From Kondoa malvinella (Eukaryota; Basidiomycota; Agaricostilbomycetes; Agaricostilbales; Kondoaceae), in assembly GCA_039545315.1 (NCBI GenBank), contig BCIM01000001.1, positions 2,947,783-3,011,782 on the forward strand: a DNA stretch of 64,000 nucleotides, read 5' to 3'. Position numbers and translations under genes: made by a program. Each line of letters opens with the position of its first letter. Positions within the stretch are counted from its first letter, which is position 1. Positions 58,091 through 64,000 of the stretch are shown in pieces. Below the pieces are notes generated by a model. The model did no database searches, was not told the DNA's origin, and saw only the letters and a list, made by a program, of their open reading frames with translations.

Positions 58091-59560
58091 TCAGTATAGT
58101 GGATACATCTCATCATCGATATAAACCTCTCTGGCCACATCACAGCACCATGCCAGAGCAGGTTTATTCTTCGAGGCTTTCCACAGCGGACAATCATTGC
58201 CTTGACCCAGCTCGATCTCCACTGTGCAGCCCTTCCAGTCGGAAAAGAAACGCTCGACCTCTAAGCCTTGCAAGTGCTCAACCAATGTAATGAATTGCTC
58301 TTGCGATTCGAGCAGTCCCGGGATAAACACATGATCTCTCTTCAATAGCTCGCTCCTGAGATGAATGCGCTGAAGAGAAGAGAAGACATCTGATTGTAGG
58401 TGTTGGAAGTTTGTTGCTTTGAAGATGCCAGGAGTGTTGAGGCTGATACTTTTCAGATGTGGAGCGCACTGTAATTGCGGTATAGCTTCAAGACAAGGGT
58501 TGACGTGAGCAAAGGTGCGTTCTTCGTGATTCTCGTCGACAAAATCGATCCGAAGATGCCGAAGTACGGGAAATCTGTTCCCAAGCTTCGTCCAGAGGAA
58601 AGATGTGGCCGTGCCACGGATCTCGGCCAAGTACAAGTCTTGCAAAGTCGTGAAGCGGGAGCCCTTCGTCAGCTCCCCCAACAAAGCCTCGACATTCAAG
58701 CTCGCTCCGTTTACATTCAACGTTAAGCGAGTCAAGCAAGTACTCGAGCTTTGAATAAGAGTCGACAGGCCAGAAAGGACGTTTTCACCAGGTGCATGAC
58801 AAGTCAAATCGAAGTGTTCTAGTCGTGTTTGTTTGTTTAATGGTGGGAGTTGCTCATGCGGTGCTGCTCCGTCGCTACGTCTCACTAACCGGAGTCGTTG
58901 CAAGGCAGGGATCATCAGCAGTAGGCTGGGTGTTGCGGCTGAGGTATCATGACCGAAGGGAAGATCCAAGAATGTGATAGATGCTAGGACATTGTTGTCG
59001 AGGACAGAAAGGCTTGGGGTCCAGGGAAACGCTACATAGGTTGGCGCGTCGATTCGTAGGTAGTTGACGTTGCGACAGGCAAGTAGCAAAGATCTGAGGT
59101 CGAGTGCCCTCACCCGCTCGCCTTTCTCGCCTCCCTCGTCATCATTTGCGTCGTCGTCGTCTTGGTCGGTCTCCAGCACAAGCATGCTCACACGAGCTGC
59201 CACATCCATGTTCGTTTTCAACAAGCAGACAACAGCAGAGTCGCCCATCTTGTTGTCTAACAGCACTTGACGGTACAATAATGCACTAGCTAGCTTGCAG
59301 TGCATACGTGAGACCAGTGAGAGACGGGCCAGCGCGACGTATGTCTCATTTTCTGCTGGTTCAGCATTCGACTCCAGGTGACCAAACCAATGGTTCGCGT
59401 GTGTCTGGTTGCCATTCCCGACATGCTGGACGATGTCAGTCCAGATTTCGACACTGAGAGGCTAGGCAAGTCGCAGACGCGTAAGAGAAAACTGAGCGCA
59501 GCCAGCGAGACAACACACAGGACAAGAAATAGCCTGGCCCTCGGAAACGGCAGCTAGCAT
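58091..59560 (-). CDS. F-box/LRR-like protein, subfamily C (copy 1)
   Basis: The long exon (59461-58091) is preceded by a small first exon (59560-59519); removing 59462-59518 gives SCPPLSVEIWTDIVQHVGNG, an F-box-like start, and a total of 470 residues that matches the array's usual length. YVALARLSLVSRMHCKLASAL follows. An acidic insert (ETDQDDDDANDDEGGE) lies near residue 120. Leucine-rich segments include VNYLRIDAPTYVAF, ITFLDLPFGHDTSAAT, LTRLTLNVNGAS, LRHLRIDFVDENHE and LKSISLNTPGIFKATNF. It is clearly related to the gene at 61695 (LDLPFGHD, SLNTPGIF, IHLRSELL). Without the first exon a start at 59305 is possible. Confidence 0.68.
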
Positions 59561-59977
59561 GTTGGCTTGCTGAAGGGGATTCCTCACGCTGCTGAGATCA
59601 ATGTCGGAGTCCGAGAGCACGGAGGGCTTTTTAGGCTCGACATGAGGTTATCTTCGTTAAGCCCTAAAGAGGTAGATGCTGACGACCATCATATCACCCT
59701 TTCACGAGCGCAAAGAGATATCGCCAGCAGCGATGCAGAAGCTCAACAATGCCTTTCAAACAAGATGCAGTCGGCTTTTCTCGACTGTCCTTCAGAAGCA
59801 TAGGCAGCCTCAGCCGCTCTTACAACATATCATGACTCCCCAGCTGCCCCGGTACCATTATCCCATCTTCATCTTCTGCTTGGTTTTGTCTCTCGCCCGT
59901 AAGTAGCTGCTTTAAGTGATAGCACGACGTCAGCAATGAAGGCAGTAAGCAACGAGCTTACACGGACACTAAGCCAG
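59561..59977. other. intergenic region
   Basis: Between two array genes on the minus strand. Plus-strand frames here have no support. Should hold the promoter of the subfamily C gene. Confidence 0.45.
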
Positions 59978-61390
59978 TCAGAACGTGCCTCCTTGAAAAC
60001 GTTTGTCCCACTCCGCTGTCCGCACCCTATCGTTGCCTTCGAATTCTTCCTTGACCCATTCCAAATTCTGCTGTGCTCTGGTAAAGCGGTAAAGCGGGGT
60101 GGTCTTTCGAGCAATGCGGAAAACTGTATGCGTCGGAAGCATTGCGACTCTGAGAATAGACTGCATCTCTTGCACAATCAAAGGCTTAATGATGGTCTGA
60201 AAAGCATCCAGGTCGTCGATCGTTCCAGCTGGAAAGACACAGTCTCGGAACTTTGGTAGTTCGCCCATCAAATTAAAGCTGGTGAGGTGTTGAAGATTCA
60301 TCTTGGTGAAAAAGCCAAAGTTCTGCAAGGAAAAGCTGCTCGTGCTCTCGATATCCAGCTCTCTTAATTTGGGCAGGTAGGTAGCTTCGCCAAGACCGCT
60401 GAAAAGATTCGACAGAGCATCACATCGACCGTCATGCTTTATGCCTAGAATCTGAATATTCGGAAAGCAATTCAGGAAGCGGACCCATTGAAAATTCGGA
60501 GCTGTCTGAGAAATATCTCCAAGGATCAAGCAGCGCAATGGCTTCATTCGAAGGTATCTGAAGCAGTTGAGAAAGTCTTGAGGGCTGAAGCCAGATGTAG
60601 TTGTAAGATTGAATCGAAGCACCTTCAACTTGTGAGCGAATTCCAAGTATTTGACAAATTCGCGGAGCGGGAGCTGACTAGCATCATCGTGCAAGCTGAG
60701 ATATGTGAGCTGAGCATCGATATGAAGGTCGGGCAGACTTTGCAGCAACACATCATCGGACGAGATAGTATGTAGGCGGCGCAAAATGAAATGTCGTAGC
60801 TTCGGTGCAGAAGGGATAAAGCGGCTCAAGTGCAGAGGGAACATTCCGCCGCCTGTCGTGACTTCGATAGCGCAAAGACGATCTCTGAATGGTATATCGT
60901 TGTAAACATCTTCCAGCCAGGGTCCCATTCGGTCGCCGAACGGATTAATGAGGAGGAAAGTGACGTTCGGACATTGGCTGAGCACGGCTACGCCAGAAGC
61001 TTCAGGGCTACTTCCTGCGATGTAGCCGCCTTCTTGACAATGCCAGCGTAGCGTGCGAACCTGAGACGCCAACGCTGAGTTCACCGAAAGTGTCCTTGCA
61101 AGCTGCTCGTTTTGCTGATTTGCGCTGGCTTCCAGCTGAATAACCTGGTAGATGGATTGCATCGCAGCCCTTGACAAAGCTTTGCAGACCAAGCTGAGAC
61201 TGAATACGATACCGTTTGCAGCACTGCCTGTTCGTCCGGCGCTGACAAGAAAGGTAGGGAATGACCAGCACACAAGACGGAGGGCTTGTACTGCTGTACT
61301 GAGCATTACAGGTGGATCACTATCGTCTGCCTGCCGTCCGAGATCAAAGCATGCTCTGTTGACATTGTCGAGAAAGCGTACAGCAGTCAT
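59978..61390 (-). CDS. F-box/LRR-like protein, subfamily B (copy 2)
   Basis: 470 residues in one exon. The F-box-like element is TAVQALRLVCWSFPTFLV with FSLSLVCKALSRAAMQSIYQVIQL. Leucine-rich segments include LSQCPNVTFLLINPFGDR, LRHFILRRLHTI, LTYLSLHDDAS, LKVLRFNLTTTSGFSPQDFLNCF, IQILGIKHDG, LRELDIESTSSFSLQNFGFF and LTSFNLMGELPKFRDCVFPAG. It keeps the order and spacing of the copy at 54847-56265. The C-terminus has RFTRAQQNLEWVKEEFEGND. Duplicate of a B gene, probably made together with the neighbouring C gene. Confidence 0.7.
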   Translation of the reverse strand: MTAVRFLDNVNRACFDLGRQADDSDPPVMLSTAVQALRLVCWSFPTFLVSAGRTGSAANGIVFSLSLVCKALSRAAMQSIYQVIQLEASANQQNEQLARTLSVNSALASQVRTLRWHCQEGGYIAGSSPEASGVAVLSQCPNVTFLLINPFGDRMGPWLEDVYNDIPFRDRLCAIEVTTGGGMFPLHLSRFIPSAPKLRHFILRRLHTISSDDVLLQSLPDLHIDAQLTYLSLHDDASQLPLREFVKYLEFAHKLKVLRFNLTTTSGFSPQDFLNCFRYLRMKPLRCLILGDISQTAPNFQWVRFLNCFPNIQILGIKHDGRCDALSNLFSGLGEATYLPKLRELDIESTSSFSLQNFGFFTKMNLQHLTSFNLMGELPKFRDCVFPAGTIDDLDAFQTIIKPLIVQEMQSILRVAMLPTHTVFRIARKTTPLYRFTRAQQNLEWVKEEFEGNDRVRTAEWDKRFQGGTF

Positions 61391-61694
61391 CTTTGCCGGG
61401 TCGCAATCAAAGCACTGTGCTGAGAGGCGCTTATGGCTGACAGCTGGTCGCCAATTTGGACTCTGCGTAGTTGAAGTTGTTGGTTTAGGACAAGGGAGAA
61501 AATCAAAGTGTTAGAAATTGAAGGTCAAATCTATACGTTGTTCGAGGCTGCTGTGCGCTCTACATCTAGACGTGCCTATACTTCACAGCTACACTTAATA
61601 CATCGAATCTCGGTTGCGACCTTTCCACACGTTGATTCCTAGCCATCACATAAGCATAACAAGGACGTCCTTGACAAGTTGTACTTACTCACAA
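61391..61694. other. intergenic region
   Basis: Spacer between two array genes. No coding sequence is seen. Confidence 0.45.
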
Positions 61695-62999
61695 TCATTT
61701 GTGGAACTTATCGTCAGGGTACAAGCCTGATCGCTTGTCGATGAAAGATGTCCGATCCTCGTAATGAAACCATTTCAGCCTCGGCTTGCTATCCAACGCG
61801 TTCCAAAGTGGTCGAGCCAGGCCTCGACCCATTTCAATCCTCACCGAACAGTTCTTCCGATCCCACTTTGACATGAAAGCATCTACTTCGGCGCCCAACA
61901 AAATCTCCGACAAGACCGTGAATTGCTCTAATGTACCGAGGAGACCGGGTACGTCTACTGCGGATCTTTGCAGCAGTTCGGATCGAAGATGAATCTCTTG
62001 TAAAGAGCTGAGGTTATCAGAGCGCAAGAAGGTGAAGTGATCTGCTCGAAAGATGCCAGGGGTGTTGAAGCTGATGGACTTTAGCAGCGGTGTGCATTGA
62101 AGTTCCGGTAAAGCTTCACCCAAAGCAACAACAGGCTCAAAGCAGCGCTTCGGGTCATTGTAGCATGCGAAATCGATGGTGAGGTGTTGTAAATTTGGGC
62201 AGTGATTCAACAGCTTGACCCACATGAAGGCTGGAAGTAGAGTGCGGACTTGGACCAATTGCAGTGCCTCGAGTGCAGGGAAACGAGGGCCATCTTCGAG
62301 CATCTGGAGTAAGGCGGACAAGCAAAAGATTTCGCTACCGATGCAAAGTGTGAAATGCGTCAAATGATTACTCGAGCATCGGAAGAGTGTCGTCAAGCCT
62401 GCGAGTGGACTGTCGCCGAGTCTGGTGCAGATGAGGGTGAAATCCTGCAGTTTCGCATCCGGATGGAGCTTTGGTAAGGGCTGATGAGCAGGTGGCGGAT
62501 CAGTGTCATCAGTGCGACGAGTCAGCATGAGATAGGTCAGCGCAGGACATATGGCGAGGAGCCTGGCGGTTGTCGGCGATGAGTCGTGTCCGAAGGGAAG
62601 ATCCAAAGCTGTGATGGCGGGCAGAACGAAGAGATGAGCGAGCGTTGCAAAGCTTTGTGACCAAGGGAACGTGGATGCGGAAGGCGCGTCGATGCAGATT
62701 GAGGAGAGCTTGTGGCAGGTGAGCAAGATGGCCGAGACATCAAGGACTGCTAGAGGTTGATTGCCATTGCTCCGGAAGCGGACAGGTCTAGCCAGACGAC
62801 GGAAGAGACGTGATACCGCTGACAGCTTCGCCAGAGTCTCGCTCGCTGAAATTTCGAACTTGTTCACCTCTACATGGGTGCGTGCATACCAGTGATCTGC
62901 AGGGATAGAGGCAGTGCTCGAGATGTGCGCAAAGACTTGACCCAAATACGTGAGCGGTGTACGAACGCGCTTGCCTGATGAGACTGACTTAGTGTCCAT
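61695..62999 (-). CDS. F-box/LRR-like protein, subfamily C (copy 2)
   Basis: 434 residues from Met at 62999 (MDTKSVSSGKRVRTPLTYLG). The frame stays open upstream to 63380, so a longer N-terminus or an extra exon is possible. An F-box-like start is weaker than in copy 1 (PLTYLGQVFAHISST, then LAKLSAVSRLFRRLA). Leucine-rich segments include KLSSICIDAPSASTFPW, ITALDLPFGHDSSPTTARLL, LTHFTLCIGSEIF, LQHLTIDFACYND, LKSISFNTPGIFRADHFTFL and LQEIHLRSELLQRS. The acidic insert of copy 1 is absent. The C-terminus is KPRLKWFHYEDRTSFI. Confidence 0.68.
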   Translation of the reverse strand: MDTKSVSSGKRVRTPLTYLGQVFAHISSTASIPADHWYARTHVEVNKFEISASETLAKLSAVSRLFRRLARPVRFRSNGNQPLAVLDVSAILLTCHKLSSICIDAPSASTFPWSQSFATLAHLFVLPAITALDLPFGHDSSPTTARLLAICPALTYLMLTRRTDDTDPPPAHQPLPKLHPDAKLQDFTLICTRLGDSPLAGLTTLFRCSSNHLTHFTLCIGSEIFCLSALLQMLEDGPRFPALEALQLVQVRTLLPAFMWVKLLNHCPNLQHLTIDFACYNDPKRCFEPVVALGEALPELQCTPLLKSISFNTPGIFRADHFTFLRSDNLSSLQEIHLRSELLQRSAVDVPGLLGTLEQFTVLSEILLGAEVDAFMSKWDRKNCSVRIEMGRGLARPLWNALDSKPRLKWFHYEDRTSFIDKRSGLYPDDKFHK

Positions 63000-63394
63000 A
63001 GCTCGACAGACAGGACCTGGATAGATACAGTGAGAGACGACGTAGAAGTAGAACATCAGCACGAACAGGCGACATGACTTCCAGTGGGCGTCGAAGCTTG
63101 TGAACAACGAACAACAAAGGGCAAGAGACAAGCAAGATCCGCGACTACTCTCGACTACTAAACGATGAATGCCATGCATGTGTAATTCAGTGTCTATACA
63201 ACCGCCCTGAGTAAGCCCAACCCTAATTCCTAACAATGATTGACCGAGTGTAGATGAAATTGGGCTTCGACCCATATGAATTAGGTGACCTCTGATCATG
63301 AAAGCTTGACATGCATAGACAAGATTGAACAGAGAATGGGGAGCATGATGAGGTGTGAGCAGGTTTAAACTGTGCATCACAGACGACGATCAGC
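63000..63394. other. intergenic region or N-terminal extension
   Basis: The frame of the neighbouring array gene continues open from 63000 to 63380 (MMHSLNLLTPHHAP ... FYFYVVSHCIYPGP), but the hydrophobic, low-conservation sequence looks noncoding next to the F-box start. Treated as promoter. Confidence 0.4.
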
Positions 63395-64000
63395 CTAGTC
63401 AAGGCAGATCGAGAGTGATGACGCACAACCACCAAGCAAATCGTCCTCGGCATAAAGACTCGACCTGCTAAACTTGCCCAAACCGACGATACCCATCCTG
63501 CCTTCCTCTTCAGCATCCGAATCTACAAACTCGTCATCCTCATCCAACTCTTCCGGCTCTTCAGTCAGCTCCCTTGTCGGCGATGATTCCCGACTGCTCT
63601 TCAAAACAGGTTCATCGTCTGCTGCTGCATCGTCGGCGTAGACGTCCGATTCGATTCGGAAAGAATCCCAACAGAATGCACGAGGAGGTTCGAGCATTGA
63701 TGGGTGTAGTAGCGCCGAAGAGAGCTGAGATGAAGAGATGGCCCATTTCTCCATTTGGAGGTGAGGCGGAGTGAGGACTGTAGGAGAGAGGTGGTCGTCT
63801 GATTCGGAAGAGGATGAATAGTCGTCATGCAATAGACCAGGCACATCGGATTGTGCAGCAGTGCCTTCTGAGGTAGCTGGGTGATTGAGGTCGCCAGAGA
63901 AGACGGATGAGATGAAGGGCGGAGGTTGACCTGCTTCAGAGGCTTCTTTCGCTTTACGTTGCAGACAGCGCATCCATGCTCCAGAACCTGATTTCTTGCA
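63395..64000 (-). CDS. acidic disordered protein, 5' truncated by the window edge
   Basis: The frame is open from 63395 to the right end of the window, so the start lies beyond 64000. Met at 63973 is probably internal. The visible 200 residues are rich in Ser, Glu and Asp (DDYSSSSESDDHLSP, ELTEEPEELDEDDEFVD, SDAEEEGRMG) with short conserved-looking stretches (GIVGLGKFSRSSLYAEDDLL, PPRAFCWDSFRIESDVY). I do not recognise the family. The end reads GGCASSLSICLD. Confidence 0.6.
   Translation of the reverse strand, partial: CKKSGSGAWMRCLQRKAKEASEAGQPPPFISSVFSGDLNHPATSEGTAAQSDVPGLLHDDYSSSSESDDHLSPTVLTPPHLQMEKWAISSSQLSSALLHPSMLEPPRAFCWDSFRIESDVYADDAAADDEPVLKSSRESSPTRELTEEPEELDEDDEFVDSDAEEEGRMGIVGLGKFSRSSLYAEDDLLGGCASSLSICLD

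Overview
The window is nuclear DNA of a filamentous or yeast-like fungus, most likely a basidiomycete. Nearly every gene is broken by several very short GT-AG introns (mostly 43-60 nt), the GC content looks close to one half, genes sit 20-400 bp apart on both strands, and the housekeeping proteins (Vms1, Pbs2, Yos1, Vps28, COG3, Pcm1) read as fungal. I cannot name the species. No tRNA, rRNA, transposon or CRISPR array was seen. The gene models below were spliced by eye, using reading-frame continuity and family motifs.

0.4-17.8 kb is a dense housekeeping block. It holds Vms1 (ribosome quality control), a secreted GH5 exo-beta-1,3-glucanase, mitochondrial GatB/Pet112, a C2H2-finger protein, a UCH-type deubiquitinase, COG3 (Golgi tethering), a WDR5/Swd3-type WD40 protein, phosphoacetylglucosamine mutase, an NmrA-type oxidoreductase and a LYAR-type nucleolar zinc-finger protein.

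18-31.3 kb is more accessory. It holds two tandem secreted type-B carboxylesterases with an unusual N-terminal extension, a LAMTOR1/Meh1-like lysosomal anchor, a DUF7330-like protein, a many-exon secreted cysteine-rich protein, a second NmrA-type protein and a short-chain dehydrogenase.

31.4-51.4 kb mixes signalling and trafficking genes (Vps28, the MAPKK Pbs2, Yos1, NMN adenylyltransferase) with two major-facilitator transporters, a hormone-sensitive-lipase-like hydrolase, a zinc-finger protein, a START-like protein and a single-span disordered protein. A probable decayed NmrA-like gene lies near 37.9-38.3 kb.

51.5-64 kb is the most unusual part. An F-box-like protein with repeated Trp-Trp motifs is followed by five F-box/leucine-rich-repeat-like proteins of about 430-480 residues, all on the minus strand. 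They fall into three subfamilies in the order A-B-C-B'-C', which suggests duplication of a two-gene block. These could be substrate receptors of SCF ubiquitin ligases under lineage-specific expansion. The window ends inside an acidic, disordered protein.
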